64,000 bases of DNA from Photorhabdus bodei (lineage in GTDB: Bacteria; Pseudomonadota; Gammaproteobacteria; Enterobacterales; Enterobacteriaceae), in assembly GCF_003287735.1 (NCBI RefSeq), contig NZ_NSCM01000001.1:124001-188000 (forward strand), read 5' to 3'. The stretch's first letter is position 1. Each line of letters opens with the position of its first letter. The position numbers and the translations under genes are program-made. Below are positions 9,927-20,147 of this stretch, one piece after another. Below the pieces are notes generated by a model that was not told the origin of the DNA, ran no database searches, and saw nothing but the letters and a program-made list of their open reading frames with translations.

Positions 9927-11006
9927 ATGCCAACATCAACAACTTATCCCGGCGTTTATATTGAAGAAGACGCCTCACTGTCACTTTCTGTTCGTTCCAG
10001 TGCAACAGCAGTACCTGTTTTTGCTGTCAAAAACGACAATTCATTAATATCAGCTAATACCTATATTCGTATTAATAGCTGGCTGGAGTATTTGAAATTA
10101 AAAAACGGAAAATTTGATCATTCCAATAAGCTTGATATTTCATTGAGAGCCTATTTTATTAATGGCGGTGGATATAGCTACCTCGTCAGAACCGAAGATT
10201 TAGCTGAACAAGTTCCAAAACTCGACGATATCACATTACTGGTTGCTGCCGGAGAAGATATCAATGATGCCGTGTCCACACTTTGTAAATCAGGTAAAGG
10301 GTTATTTGCTATTTTTGATGGCCCAAAGGATGATACCAATATAAAAACACCAAACGAAGTACTCAAATCTTATACCGCTACCGCTTATGGTTCCGTTTAC
10401 TACCCTTGGTTGACGGCCAAATGGGGAGAAAAAAAAGCCCTCGTTGATATTCCTCCTAGTGCTGTGATGGCCGGTATTTATGCCAGTGTCGATAACAGTC
10501 GTGGTGTTTGGAAAGCGCCAGCTAACGTTCCGATTCAGGGAGGATTACAACCTAAATATCCGGTGACTGATGACCTGCAAGCGCAATATAACAAAGATAA
10601 AGCGTTAAATATGATCCGCAACTTTCCTAAGAGCGGCACATTGGTTTGGGGAGCCAGAACCCTTGATGACAGTGATAACTGGCGTTATATCCCGGTTCGC
10701 CGCCTGTTTAATAGTGCAGAACGAGACATTAAAAATGCCATGAGTTTCGCGGTATTTGAACCTAATAGCCAGCCAACTTGGAAACGGGTACAAACAGCTA
10801 TTGACAACTACCTCTATCAACTTTGGCAACAAGGAGCACTCGCAGGAAATAAACCACAAGAAGCTTATTTTGTCCAAATCGGCAAAGGTATCACCATGTC
10901 CGACGCTGACATTCAGCAAGGCAAAATGATTGTCAAAGTCGGTATGGCGGCGGTTCGTCCGGCTGAATTTATTATCCTTCAATTCTCACAACATGTAGCA
11001 CAGTAA
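9927..11006 (+). CDS. pvc2: PVC major sheath protein Pvc2
   Basis: The protein has 359 residues and begins TTYPGVYIEEDASLSLSV, the start typical of the main sheath subunit in PVC and the antifeeding prophage. Other family stretches are RGVWKAPANVPIQGGLQP and the C-terminal MIVKVGMAAVRPAEF. The sheath surrounds the tube and contracts to push it into the target cell. A good ribosome-binding site (TTGGAGG) precedes the ATG. Its length fits the short main-sheath type rather than the longer Pvc3. Confidence 0.93.
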   Translation: MPTSTTYPGVYIEEDASLSLSVRSSATAVPVFAVKNDNSLISANTYIRINSWLEYLKLKNGKFDHSNKLDISLRAYFINGGGYSYLVRTEDLAEQVPKLDDITLLVAAGEDINDAVSTLCKSGKGLFAIFDGPKDDTNIKTPNEVLKSYTATAYGSVYYPWLTAKWGEKKALVDIPPSAVMAGIYASVDNSRGVWKAPANVPIQGGLQPKYPVTDDLQAQYNKDKALNMIRNFPKSGTLVWGARTLDDSDNWRYIPVRRLFNSAERDIKNAMSFAVFEPNSQPTWKRVQTAIDNYLYQLWQQGALAGNKPQEAYFVQIGKGITMSDADIQQGKMIVKVGMAAVRPAEFIILQFSQHVAQ

Positions 11007-11060
11007 CCGTACTGAGGCGCGGTTTAACACCGCGTCCATTCAGCCATTGAGGAGATGACA

Positions 11061-12242
11061 ATGATAATAGAGACAAAACAGCCGGGCGTCACGATAACGG
11101 AAAGCCGTATATCTCTGCCACCAAACAATGAATTTATCGGTGTCCCCGTTTTTATTGGTTATACCGAAAAAAGCTCAAGTAATAAAACCGCCATTAAACT
11201 AAACAGCCTGACTGACTTTACCCAACATTTTGGTAAATCAGGATTAACCTATTATTCAGTGCGCCACTTCTTTGAAAACAGTGGTCGGCAAGCTTATGTC
11301 CTATCACTGGGCCATGATAAATCGCTAAATGATTTTCAATTATTGATTACCGCCCTACAACAGGACTGGGTGAAACAAGCCATTTCCGCAGAGAACGAAA
11401 TTACATTGATTGTTGTACCTGATATTGCTCGTTTTAGTGATACCAACACTCCAAAAGACCTTTGGCTACAATCTTGGCAATCAATACTTGAACTTTGCAA
11501 AAGCCGACGCAGCATCATGGGATTACTGGATGCCCCAGACGATCCAACATTAGCTGCTAATTGTCTGGCTGATTTTTCTTCCAGTGATCGACAATGGGGT
11601 GCCGTATATTGGCCAAGGCTGATAAGCACCTATCAGGAAGGAGATAAACATATCGTACTTTCGCCTACCGCTGCGGTCGCCGCTGTTATACAACGCAATG
11701 ACAACCAAAAAGGCGTATGGACAGCCCCTGCCAATGTCGCTTTAGCCAAAGTGATCAGCCCGGTACGCTCTTACATTGAAGCAGGCGCCCTCCTTAATCT
11801 TAATCAAGAAGGCACTTCGTTGAATTTGGTTCGTAGCTTCCCGGGCAAAGGTATTAAAATCTGGGGATGCCGCACGCTAGACAACACGCCGGGTTCCCCT
11901 TGGCGTTATATCCAAATTCGCCGGCTGGTTTCCTATATCGAAACCCACATGACCCAACTTGGCCGAGCCTTCGTCTTTGAACCCAATAACGCTATTACCT
12001 GGATGAAATTTAAAGGTCAGGCCCACAACTGGCTACGTCAGTTATGGTTAAAAGGTGGATTGCGCGGCACTCAGGAAGATCAAGCACTTGAAGTGTTACT
12101 GGGTGTTAATGAATCAATGAGTGAAACCGATATCCTGGCCGGAAAGATGATCATGAAAATCAAGCTGGCCCTGTTAATTCCGGCGGAATTTATTGAGCTA
12201 AGTCTGACGTTTGATATCCGTAACAATACTGTATCTAGCTAA
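11061..12242 (+). CDS. pvc4: PVC sheath protein, Pvc4-like
   Basis: I start at ATG 11061, since GAGGAG at 11049-11054 is six bases upstream; an ATG at 11055 directly abuts the ribosome-binding site. The protein of 393 residues begins METKQPGV-like (IIETKQPGVTITESRI) and contains KGVWTAPANV and a sheath C-terminal domain. It is diverged from Pvc2, and its position just before pvc5 suggests the Pvc4 type, thought to form special sheath rings near the baseplate. PVC loci usually have three sheath genes; only two intact ones are present here. Confidence 0.85.
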   Translation: MIIETKQPGVTITESRISLPPNNEFIGVPVFIGYTEKSSSNKTAIKLNSLTDFTQHFGKSGLTYYSVRHFFENSGRQAYVLSLGHDKSLNDFQLLITALQQDWVKQAISAENEITLIVVPDIARFSDTNTPKDLWLQSWQSILELCKSRRSIMGLLDAPDDPTLAANCLADFSSSDRQWGAVYWPRLISTYQEGDKHIVLSPTAAVAAVIQRNDNQKGVWTAPANVALAKVISPVRSYIEAGALLNLNQEGTSLNLVRSFPGKGIKIWGCRTLDNTPGSPWRYIQIRRLVSYIETHMTQLGRAFVFEPNNAITWMKFKGQAHNWLRQLWLKGGLRGTQEDQALEVLLGVNESMSETDILAGKMIMKIKLALLIPAEFIELSLTFDIRNNTVSS

Positions 12243-12260
12243 TCTCAACAGGGGAAAAAC

Positions 12261-12719
12261 ATGTACAACTTATACACCCCGTCAGTATCACACCGTTTTA
12301 TCGCCAGTTTTCTGTTTAACAATATTCCCAGTCCACTTGATATCGCCTTTCAGCGCATATCGGGCCTGAGCCGAGAACTACAAACCACTCAACACAGCCA
12401 AGGCGGAGAAAACGCCAGAAATGTCTGGCTAGCCGAGAAGATCCAGCATGGCAGTCTGGTGCTGGAACGTGGTGTCATGACCATCACCCCACTCACCTTA
12501 ATATTTGATCGCGTGCTGCGTGGTGAGAAAGCGGTGTATGCCGATGTCATCATCATGTTGCTGAACGAAAACACGTTACCTGTAGCAAGCTGGACCGTCA
12601 GTAACGCACTCCCCGTCCGTTGGTCCACCAGCGACTTTGATGCTAATAGCAACACCGTGCTGGTGAGCTCACTAGAACTACGTTATCAGGATATGCGCTG
12701 GTTAGGAGTAAAAGCATGA
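12261..12719 (+). CDS. pvc5: PVC tube-initiator protein Pvc5
   Basis: This 152-residue protein is a second member of the gp19-like tube family ([27 protein letters not shown]). In PVC particles Pvc5 forms a tube ring joining the hub to the Pvc1 tube. Its TGA overlaps the ATG of the next gene (ATGA), so the two are coupled. It follows the sheath gene by 18 bases and has a GGGGAAAAAC ribosome-binding site. Confidence 0.87.
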   Translation: MYNLYTPSVSHRFIASFLFNNIPSPLDIAFQRISGLSRELQTTQHSQGGENARNVWLAEKIQHGSLVLERGVMTITPLTLIFDRVLRGEKAVYADVIIMLLNENTLPVASWTVSNALPVRWSTSDFDANSNTVLVSSLELRYQDMRWLGVKA

Positions 12720-12895
12720 CTGTAGAAATTAAGGAACTGATTATTCAGGCGAAAGTCACCGATCCGACGAGTGATCAACACGCCCCACGCACATTAGCTC
12801 AGGAAAGACTGGATAACGCCCGTTTGATTGAGATGGTGAAACGGGAGGTGTTAGAGGCATTACGTGAAACAGGAGGCGATTATGAGTTTAATTGA
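12716..12895 (+). CDS. pvc6: Small PVC protein Pvc6
   Basis: This 59-codon gene begins at an ATG overlapping the pvc5 stop and ends at TGA 12893-12895, inside the start of pvc7. It reads [14 protein letters not shown] and later [16 protein letters not shown], a small acidic-basic helical protein. Every PVC/antifeeding-prophage operon has such a small gene between the second tube gene and the LysM-like gene. The double overlap with its neighbours strongly supports translation. Its role is not clear from sequence. Confidence 0.8.
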   Translation: MTVEIKELIIQAKVTDPTSDQHAPRTLAQERLDNARLIEMVKREVLEALRETGGDYEFN

Positions 12896-13565
12896 ACGCG
12901 GTTTATCCAGACTCACTTTAACAGCCTTCAAAGACCGGGAAGGCAAAATTTCCGTGGGTAGCTTACAAGCCATGTACAACCCCGATGCAATCCAACTTGA
13001 TTACCAAACCCGCTACCAACAGGATGAAAGTGTCAATCGTGCCAGCCAAAGCAGCCGCTATGTGTTATCCCAACCGGCTGGATTATCCTTAGTCCTGCTG
13101 TTTGATGCATCGATGCCCGGCAATAGCACACCAATAGAAACACAGCTTGCGACCTTAAAATCCCTGTGTGCGGTTGATGCCAGCACCAAAGTACCCCACT
13201 TCCTTAAAATCAAATGGGGAAAAATGCGCTGGGAAAATAAAGGCTATTTTGCCTGCCGGGCCAGTGGCCTTGCCATCAACTACACCCTGTTTGACCGGGA
13301 CGCCACCCCATTACGAGCCAGTGCGACCTTATCTTTAGTGGCAGATGAAAGCTTGGTGATTCAGGACACCGAGCGGCAGTTAAAATCGCCACCGGCCACT
13401 GCGGTTAGCGTCACAGACATGCTCTCCTTACCCTTGATTGCTTTAGGCGCCGGCGCTTCTCTGGCAGGCGGTATCGATTATCTCTCTCTGGCCTGGCAGA
13501 ACGATCTGGATAATCTTGATGACTTTACCCCCGGGCAAACCTTACAAGCACGGAGGGATACATGA
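12882..13565 (+). CDS. pvc7: PVC baseplate hub protein Pvc7 (LysM-like, gp53 type)
   Basis: I choose ATG 12882 ([16 protein letters not shown]) with AGGAGG at 12871-12876, not the upstream GTG at 12864. The protein has 227 residues. The start of the family domain is [21 protein letters not shown], as in T4-gp53-like/LysM-containing tail proteins, and the C-terminus [13 protein letters not shown] resembles a LysM tail. It links tube and spike hub. The gene overlaps pvc6 by 14 bases and its TGA overlaps the pvc8 ATG. Confidence 0.85.
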   Translation: MSLIERGLSRLTLTAFKDREGKISVGSLQAMYNPDAIQLDYQTRYQQDESVNRASQSSRYVLSQPAGLSLVLLFDASMPGNSTPIETQLATLKSLCAVDASTKVPHFLKIKWGKMRWENKGYFACRASGLAINYTLFDRDATPLRASATLSLVADESLVIQDTERQLKSPPATAVSVTDMLSLPLIALGAGASLAGGIDYLSLAWQNDLDNLDDFTPGQTLQARRDT

Positions 13566-15163
13566 AAATACCCACAGTAATCATCAAGATAGGTGGTAAG
13601 ACACTCAACCAATTTACCGTAATCAGCCTGACAACCAACCATCACATCAACGGCATCCCTTCGGCCAACATCACTTTAGGCATAGCCGGTGATGCCAGTC
13701 ATATTTTTGATGCCAAGACGCAAGCTGAATTGGCAAACTGTCGCCCGAATCATGAAGTTATCGTGCAGATACAAAAAACCGTGTTATTTAAAGGCGTTAT
13801 CGTGCGGCAAATTCTAGGGCTTAAAGGTCAAGACAGCATCATTACTCTGACAGCAAAACATCACCTGCAAAAATTAACCCATAGCTTTCACTCACAGCTA
13901 TTTAATAAACAGAGTGATGAGGCGATTATCAAAAAACTCTTTAATCAGAATGGCATCCAAACGACGATAAAACAGGCACCGCAACTCAAAACCGTTCATG
14001 AACAAATGGTGCAATTTCGTTGCAATGACTGGGCATTCCTAAAAAGCCGATTGACTGCGACTAACACCTGGTTATTGCCCGGTAATGAATCAGTTACCTT
14101 GATAACACCTAAGGCACTGAATAAGTCAACTGTGCATACCCTTCATCGGCATGCCAGCGATCAAAACATTGTGCTATTTGAAGCGGATCTCCAGTGGAAT
14201 AACCAACACAACCCTAAAACCGTGAGTGTACGTGCCTGGGATGTGACTCAACAAAAGCTTTCTCAGGCAATCAATACCCAAAACAGCAAGCTTGGCAGCG
14301 ACAAGTTGGCTGTGGACAGTATCGCTGCGCTAGCTGATAAAGAGTGGCAATGGGCTTACAGCTATCCATTGGATAATGAACAAGCCAAACATCTTGCTCA
14401 AGGCATTATGGATAACCTACGCAGTCATAATATATCCGGTAGCTTTGAAATCGAAGGCAGTCATCATTACCAACCGGGGAATGTTCTGGCGTTAAACGGC
14501 TTTGGTCAGGGAATAGATGGTCAAGGGATTATCACCGGTGTAAATCAGATAATTAACCAGCGGCAAGGCTGGCGCACCCGATTAACCTTAGGCATGTCGC
14601 CGGATATAGACCCTCCGGTGCCACAGGTAAAAGAGTTACATATCGGTATCGTGGAAAAATATCAGCAAGACAGCCAATCGCTAGGCCGTATCCCGGTCAG
14701 AATACCGGCATTAAACTTAACCCAAGGCGTACTCTTTGCCCGTTTAGGTAAACCTTATGCCAGTCATGAAAGTGGGTTCTGCTTTTATCCAGAACCGGGA
14801 GATGAAGTTATTATCGGCTTCTTTGAATGTGACCCCCGTTTTCCGGTGATATTAGGCTCCATGCATAATCCTAAAAATAAATCGCCGGTAGAACCCAGTG
14901 AAAAAAATCAAATGAAAACCTTAGTAATCAAACGAGGAGATAAACAACAGGCATTAATCTTCGATAATAAAGAAAACACCGTGGCACTTAATAGCGGAGA
15001 AAATAAAGTCTCTCTGCAACAGGATAAAGATATTACGCTCAATTCATCTAAAAATCTCATCACTCAGGCCCAGGAAATTAACATACAAGCAGAAAAATCT
15101 CTGTCAGCTACAGGAAAATCCGGGGTAGATATTAAGGGCTCGAAAATTAACTTAACACAGTAA
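13562..15163 (+). CDS. pvc8: PVC central spike protein Pvc8 (VgrG-like)
   Basis: The protein has 533 residues. An N-terminal gp27/gp44-like region is followed by an OB-fold (PVRIPALNLTQGVLFARLGKPYA) and a gp5-like C-terminus with a repeating beta-helix pattern (GDKQQALIFDNKENTVALNSG, ending SGVDIKGSKINLTQ). It forms the trimeric spike on which the PAAR tip (Pvc10) sits. The ATG overlaps the pvc7 TGA. Confidence 0.92.
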   Translation: MKIPTVIIKIGGKTLNQFTVISLTTNHHINGIPSANITLGIAGDASHIFDAKTQAELANCRPNHEVIVQIQKTVLFKGVIVRQILGLKGQDSIITLTAKHHLQKLTHSFHSQLFNKQSDEAIIKKLFNQNGIQTTIKQAPQLKTVHEQMVQFRCNDWAFLKSRLTATNTWLLPGNESVTLITPKALNKSTVHTLHRHASDQNIVLFEADLQWNNQHNPKTVSVRAWDVTQQKLSQAINTQNSKLGSDKLAVDSIAALADKEWQWAYSYPLDNEQAKHLAQGIMDNLRSHNISGSFEIEGSHHYQPGNVLALNGFGQGIDGQGIITGVNQIINQRQGWRTRLTLGMSPDIDPPVPQVKELHIGIVEKYQQDSQSLGRIPVRIPALNLTQGVLFARLGKPYASHESGFCFYPEPGDEVIIGFFECDPRFPVILGSMHNPKNKSPVEPSEKNQMKTLVIKRGDKQQALIFDNKENTVALNSGENKVSLQQDKDITLNSSKNLITQAQEINIQAEKSLSATGKSGVDIKGSKINLTQ

Positions 15164-15175
15164 TGAGGTATTGAA

Positions 15176-15598
15176 ATGACAAACTCAATATTAGCCGATA
15201 TTTATGGTCGCGGCTGGAAATTTCCACCACAGTTTTCTCTTGAAACAGGCGTAGCAATGGCAGAAGGCGCAGAAAATGTTCGTCAAAGTATGAAAATCCT
15301 TTTTCTAACTGAACCCGGTGAACGGATTATGCGTGAAGATTATGGCTGCGGTCTGAATGATTATATGTTTGAAAATATCAGTGATGAATTGTTATCGGAG
15401 ATTCAAACCCGTATTGAAGAGCGAGTTCTGCGCTATGAACCTCGTGCTGAAATCACCGATATTCAGGTAACTCAGAAAACAGGATCACCTAATACTCTAC
15501 ATATTCAAGTGACCTATGCCCTAAGAGGCAGTGAAATTAGTCAACAGCTTGAAGGCATTCTTGAAGTCAACGAAGGTCGGGCAAAGGTGAGCCTATGA
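15176..15598 (+). CDS. pvc9: PVC baseplate wedge protein Pvc9 (gp25-like)
   Basis: This 140-residue protein belongs to the gp25/W baseplate family. Diagnostic patterns are NVRQSMKILFLTEPGERIMREDYGCGLNDY and the ERVLRYEPRAEITDI stretch. It joins sheath to baseplate and starts sheath assembly. Its stop overlaps the ATG of pvc10 (ATGA). Confidence 0.95.
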   Translation: MTNSILADIYGRGWKFPPQFSLETGVAMAEGAENVRQSMKILFLTEPGERIMREDYGCGLNDYMFENISDELLSEIQTRIEERVLRYEPRAEITDIQVTQKTGSPNTLHIQVTYALRGSEISQQLEGILEVNEGRAKVSL

Positions 15599-16011
15599 GC
15601 AAACAATTGATCATCGATGGCGATAGCCTGCTATTTGAACCCTTATTCGGCAACCGGCAGGTCACCATTTTGGGACCAGCAATTATCAGAGGCAGCGGGC
15701 ACGCTCAAATCCAAGGCAAAAAGATCGCTATTGTGGGTGATGAAAAAAAGGTACAACTTCAAGCGCAATATATTACCCCCAGCCACCCAACACTTGGCAT
15801 GGGTATAGTCACCATTGCGCAATTGGATGCCAGCCAACAAGTCAACTTTTGCCGCAGTAACGCCACGGTAATTGTTGTCGGGCAGCAATTTACCGCCCGT
15901 TTTACTCCGACACAACCGGCAATTAATCCGTCAGGTGTACCGGATATAACAACCCCCAGTATGGGAAAAGGCCGTTTTATTGCCAGTCAATATGCTGTCA
16001 ATGCCGGATAA
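15595..16011 (+). CDS. pvc10: PVC spike-tip protein Pvc10 (PAAR-like)
   Basis: This 138-residue protein overlaps the gp25-like gene and precedes the large baseplate genes, the position of the PAAR-repeat spike tip in PVC operons. Short glycine-rich beta repeats (ILGPAIIRGSGHAQIQGKKIAIVGDE) and the early LLFEPLFGN region support this. It would cap the Pvc8 trimer and pierce the target membrane. The canonical PAAR motif is weak here, so the call rests partly on position. Confidence 0.8.
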   Translation: MSKQLIIDGDSLLFEPLFGNRQVTILGPAIIRGSGHAQIQGKKIAIVGDEKKVQLQAQYITPSHPTLGMGIVTIAQLDASQQVNFCRSNATVIVVGQQFTARFTPTQPAINPSGVPDITTPSMGKGRFIASQYAVNAG

Positions 16012-16094
16012 ATAACTCTTTAAAATCATTATTAAACAACGTTTCTATTCCGCAATAGCTATCAGCCATATATTCAAATAACAGGTGGTATAAT

Positions 16095-19000
16095 ATGGGA
16101 CTCACCGAATTAAAAAACAAACTCGCCGCTATCGTACCAGAGACAGATTTTAAACTTGATGAAAGAAGTACGCTGGATATTTTAAACTGGCTACAAGAAT
16201 ACGCTAAAAAAATCCCTTTTGATCAAGAGAAAAAACAATTCTGGGATAGTTTCTATTTTATTCAGGAAAATAGTCCTGAAAAATTAGCCGATCTTTACCA
16301 AAACGTTAATAAAGCAGATGGACATTTACCGGCACATCAAGCTTTTGTGTTGGCTTTTTTAAAACTTTTAGAAACAACCAAAGTTTTATTTAATACTTTT
16401 CCGGCACGGCATCGTGATCTTTATTATCGGGAATTATTAGGATTGAAACCGAGAAATGCACAAGCGGATAGCGTTGCTTTAGGCATTACCTTAAATACAG
16501 ATAAGGCAGAATATCTTATCCCTAAAGGAACCCTGTTTGATGCCGGGCAGGATAGCGCTGGGAATCCGTTACAATATGCATCAGATGCTGATCTACTGGC
16601 GAACCAAGGAAAATTAACCGACCTGCGTTGGTATCGGAAAGATAATGATAGTTGGAAATCGGCAATACTACTAAACCACTCAGATAATATTAAATTACCT
16701 GAAAACGGTATTAAGCTTTTTAGCCCAACACCCAACGATGTCCCAATCTTGTCTGGTTATCTGATTACCTCTTCTTTATTTGCTATGTCGAAAGGAGTGC
16801 GTAATATTGAGGTAACTCTAGCAAATGAGTGGATGGGTAATCCTAACAACATTACTGCTCAGATCAGTTCTGGAAAACATTGGCTTTCACTGCTAGTAAA
16901 AAAAGCAGAGACCAATCTTAAACTCATCTTAAGCTTATCAGCTAATGATGAACCCATCAGCCCCCCTGATTCCTTGGATAATATGGAGTTTGATGTCCCC
17001 ATATTAAAGCTAGGCACCATTCAGGGAGCTATGCTACCCAAGATCGCGGGTATTGAAATTAGCATTAACGGCAACGGTAATGTACGTTATTCCTCTGATG
17101 GAGGTGTTGAAAACGCAGGTGCGACTAATTTTCCCTTTGGACAATCACCGTCACTAGGTTCCGGTTTTAATTTGATTGCTCCTGAATGGTATAACACTGA
17201 AAACGCAACAGTGACGATTACTCCTCAATGGGTGGGATTACCTCGACAAAACTTTTCAAAATGGTATGGCGTATATGAAACTAAACCGGACAATAGTAAA
17301 TTTAAAGTACAGGGTTACTTAATCACACCTCAAAAGAGAGAAAAGCTCAATGAGGTACAAGCATTGTTCGATGGACAAGACGCACCACAAGGACAAAGCT
17401 TAAAAGTTACCTTGCCAACAATGAATTATCCCCTTACAAACAGCTCTTCACCCAATGACTGGCCTGCATCAGTACGCATAGAATTAGTTGAGCAGGATTT
17501 TATGCATTCTCAGTATTGGCAAAATCCTACGGGTAAAAATCAACCCTATACTCCTCAGATCAGTTCATTGAAAATTGAATTCAGAGCAGAAATCAAAACT
17601 GGGCAATATTTCGTTTATCCCCTAACTCCTTTTGGTTGGGACAAAGCAAACGCAGAAACACCACCATTAATCAGTGACACATTTTATTTAGGCTTTACTG
17701 ATGTATTACCGGGGCAAACTTTATCTCTGTACTGGCAATTAGACGGTATTAAAGAACGCTTTTTATCCTGGTTCTATCTCAATCAAGAAAATACCTGGAG
17801 TCCATTAGATAATTTAGTACACGACCAAACCCGCAACCTATTTGACCGAGGAGGATTGAGTACTTTATTACCACATGATGCTTCAAACCAAGCATCTCAA
17901 ATGCCAAAGGGACGGTACTGGGTGAAGGCACAAATTTTACAGACGAATCAAGCAATACTAACCGACCTGTATTGGCATCGGAAAGATAACGATGGCTGGA
18001 AATCTACAACACCTCTTAACCTTTCAAATAACATGAAATTACCAGCAAATGGGATTCAAATTTTTAATCCAACATCCAATGATATCCCGGTTCTATCCGG
18101 CTACCTAATTACTTGGCCTTTATTCACATTTCTAAAAAAAGGGCTCAACATTACATTAATTTTGGGAAGTAAATTGGAAGGTAATTCTGAGAATATAGCT
18201 GCTAAAATAAGTTCAGGGAATCATTGGTTAACACTGTCAGTCGAATATCTCAGTGACACTGATAGTATTAAGTTGCAATTACCAGACGATGATAACAATG
18301 ATCCCATCAGCCCCCCTAATGCTTTGGATAATATGACGTTCGATACGCCATTGTTAAAATTGACAACTACTGAGGGTTTCACTTTACCCTGGATTTATAA
18401 AATATGTATTAACAGCAACATCGTGCTCTCTGCTTCCGACAATTCAAAAGCAGAAATCTCTCATTTCCCTTTTGGCCAATCGCCATCACTGGGCTCCAGT
18501 TTTAGTCCGAAGGTAGTTCTCCCCGAATGGATTAACTCTGAATATACATCGAACACAACATTCACTATTACTCCTCAATGGGTCAACTTACCTACAGAGA
18601 ATTTTTCATCGAGGTATGAAGGATATGCTAATAAACCTACCAATAACAATGTATTTAAAGTGGAAGGCTATCTTGTCACTCCCTACAGAGGAGAGAAAAA
18701 ACTTGATGAAACTCTGTCATTATTTGATGGCGAAAATGCACCACAAGGAAAAAGCCTGACTTTTACCTTACCTAACAAGGATTATTTCTATTCAAACAAC
18801 CATGAAACAATTAATATAAAAATAAAACTCGCTGAGCAAGACTTTATGCACGCTCAATACCAGCAAAGTCCTACAGGTAAAAAACAACCCTACACCCCAC
18901 AACTCAGTGAATTACAGGTGGAATTCAGTGCGACAGCTTTCCGTCGACAATTCTCCATTTATCCTCTCACGCCTTTTGGCAAGGGCGAAGCCGGAAAAGA

Positions 19001-20120
19001 TATAACACCATTAACTCACGATACATTCTATTTAGGTTTTACCGATATATCACCAGGGCAAACTTTTTCTCTATATTGGCAGCTAAAGGGCCTGAAAAAT
19101 CTATCTTTGTCTTGGTTTTATCTGAGTCAAAGAAATACCTGGAAATTATTAAATAGATCAACTTACAACCAAACATATAATCTATTTGAATCAGAAGATC
19201 AAAGTATCCTATTACCCCAAGATGCTTCAAACCAAACCTCTCAAATGCCATCAGGGAGATACTGGCTGAAAGCACAAATAGAACAGGAGAAAAAGCAGAT
19301 AAAGATAGTCCCTCCAGATTACCCAAGAATTAAAGGATTGTTATATAACGCCACAACAGCCACGTTAATCAACACAGTAACAGTAGAACAAGATCACTTA
19401 ATCAACGGATTAGCCGTTAACAGCATTAAACAGCCAGTGAACTCATTTATTGCAATCAGTGAAGTGGCTCAACCTTGGGCATCTTGGAATGGTCGTCCGA
19501 AAGAAGACGAGCAAACCTTTTTGAAACGGGTTCCCGCCCGGCTGTCCCATCGTAATCGAGCATTAAATTGGGGCGATATTGTCACCTTACTAAAAGAGCG
19601 TTTTGTCAGTATATTTGATGTCAAATACCCTTCTACCAATGAATTAACCAAAATACCAGCACCAGAAAAGCGCCAATTAATCGTCATCCCTGATAATCGT
19701 TACAAAGATAATGATGATTCACTTCGTCCAGAATTGAACCAAGCTCGATTAACTGAAATGGTCGAATGGTTAGATCAATTAAGTAGCCCCTGGACAACCA
19801 TTGAAATTAATAATCCCACATACGTTGATGTCCCGATTAGCTATGAATTGGTATTTGCTTCAGGAGTTAATCCCGATTATGGCCGCCATCAATTACAACA
19901 GGAACTGAGTCGAATCTACATGCCGTGGGGAGAAAATATTGCTATTGGCGTAACACCAGGTAATCGCATTGACTATTACCAGTTATTAGCCACGATTCAA
20001 CAATCACCTTGCGTTGAACGGGTCACTAGCTTGACTTTGCAAAAAGGCAATCCACCCACAGATACCGTAGGTAAAAGTATAGAAGCCGACGATGATGAAG
20101 TATTGATTTTAGTCTGGTAA
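16095..20120 (+). CDS. pvc11: PVC baseplate protein Pvc11 (gpJ-like), enlarged by an internal duplication
   Basis: This 1341-residue protein has an N-terminal baseplate-J-like region (residues 1-170) and a C-terminal J-like domain with RVPARLSHRNRALNWGDIVTLLKERF and YVDVPISYELVFASG. Between them lie two copies of a unit of about 448 residues (roughly 174-621 and 622-1065). Both copies share a YRKDND/HRKDND start, a PILSGYLIT/PVLSGYLIT stretch, FPFGQSPSLGS, and an end of GRYW(V/L)KAQI. Pvc11 and Pvc12 form the baseplate wedges. I recall other Pvc11 proteins as shorter, but the usual length needs checking. Confidence 0.9.
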   Translation: MGLTELKNKLAAIVPETDFKLDERSTLDILNWLQEYAKKIPFDQEKKQFWDSFYFIQENSPEKLADLYQNVNKADGHLPAHQAFVLAFLKLLETTKVLFNTFPARHRDLYYRELLGLKPRNAQADSVALGITLNTDKAEYLIPKGTLFDAGQDSAGNPLQYASDADLLANQGKLTDLRWYRKDNDSWKSAILLNHSDNIKLPENGIKLFSPTPNDVPILSGYLITSSLFAMSKGVRNIEVTLANEWMGNPNNITAQISSGKHWLSLLVKKAETNLKLILSLSANDEPISPPDSLDNMEFDVPILKLGTIQGAMLPKIAGIEISINGNGNVRYSSDGGVENAGATNFPFGQSPSLGSGFNLIAPEWYNTENATVTITPQWVGLPRQNFSKWYGVYETKPDNSKFKVQGYLITPQKREKLNEVQALFDGQDAPQGQSLKVTLPTMNYPLTNSSSPNDWPASVRIELVEQDFMHSQYWQNPTGKNQPYTPQISSLKIEFRAEIKTGQYFVYPLTPFGWDKANAETPPLISDTFYLGFTDVLPGQTLSLYWQLDGIKERFLSWFYLNQENTWSPLDNLVHDQTRNLFDRGGLSTLLPHDASNQASQMPKGRYWVKAQILQTNQAILTDLYWHRKDNDGWKSTTPLNLSNNMKLPANGIQIFNPTSNDIPVLSGYLITWPLFTFLKKGLNITLILGSKLEGNSENIAAKISSGNHWLTLSVEYLSDTDSIKLQLPDDDNNDPISPPNALDNMTFDTPLLKLTTTEGFTLPWIYKICINSNIVLSASDNSKAEISHFPFGQSPSLGSSFSPKVVLPEWINSEYTSNTTFTITPQWVNLPTENFSSRYEGYANKPTNNNVFKVEGYLVTPYRGEKKLDETLSLFDGENAPQGKSLTFTLPNKDYFYSNNHETINIKIKLAEQDFMHAQYQQSPTGKKQPYTPQLSELQVEFSATAFRRQFSIYPLTPFGKGEAGKDITPLTHDTFYLGFTDISPGQTFSLYWQLKGLKNLSLSWFYLSQRNTWKLLNRSTYNQTYNLFESEDQSILLPQDASNQTSQMPSGRYWLKAQIEQEKKQIKIVPPDYPRIKGLLYNATTATLINTVTVEQDHLINGLAVNSIKQPVNSFIAISEVAQPWASWNGRPKEDEQTFLKRVPARLSHRNRALNWGDIVTLLKERFVSIFDVKYPSTNELTKIPAPEKRQLIVIPDNRYKDNDDSLRPELNQARLTEMVEWLDQLSSPWTTIEINNPTYVDVPISYELVFASGVNPDYGRHQLQQELSRIYMPWGENIAIGVTPGNRIDYYQLLATIQQSPCVERVTSLTLQKGNPPTDTVGKSIEADDDEVLILVW
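16614..19290 (+). repeat. Tandem 1344-bp in-frame duplication inside pvc11
   Basis: The stretch at 16614 (LTDLRWYRKDND) recurs at 17958 (LTDLYWHRKDND) with an offset of 1344 bases, exactly 448 codons. Similarity continues across the whole unit, with a few small insertions and deletions. The copies have diverged considerably at protein level, so the duplication is old and both units seem to be under selection. Confidence 0.85.
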
Positions 20121-20147
20121 TACCCCCCTAAACGAAGGAGTTAACAA

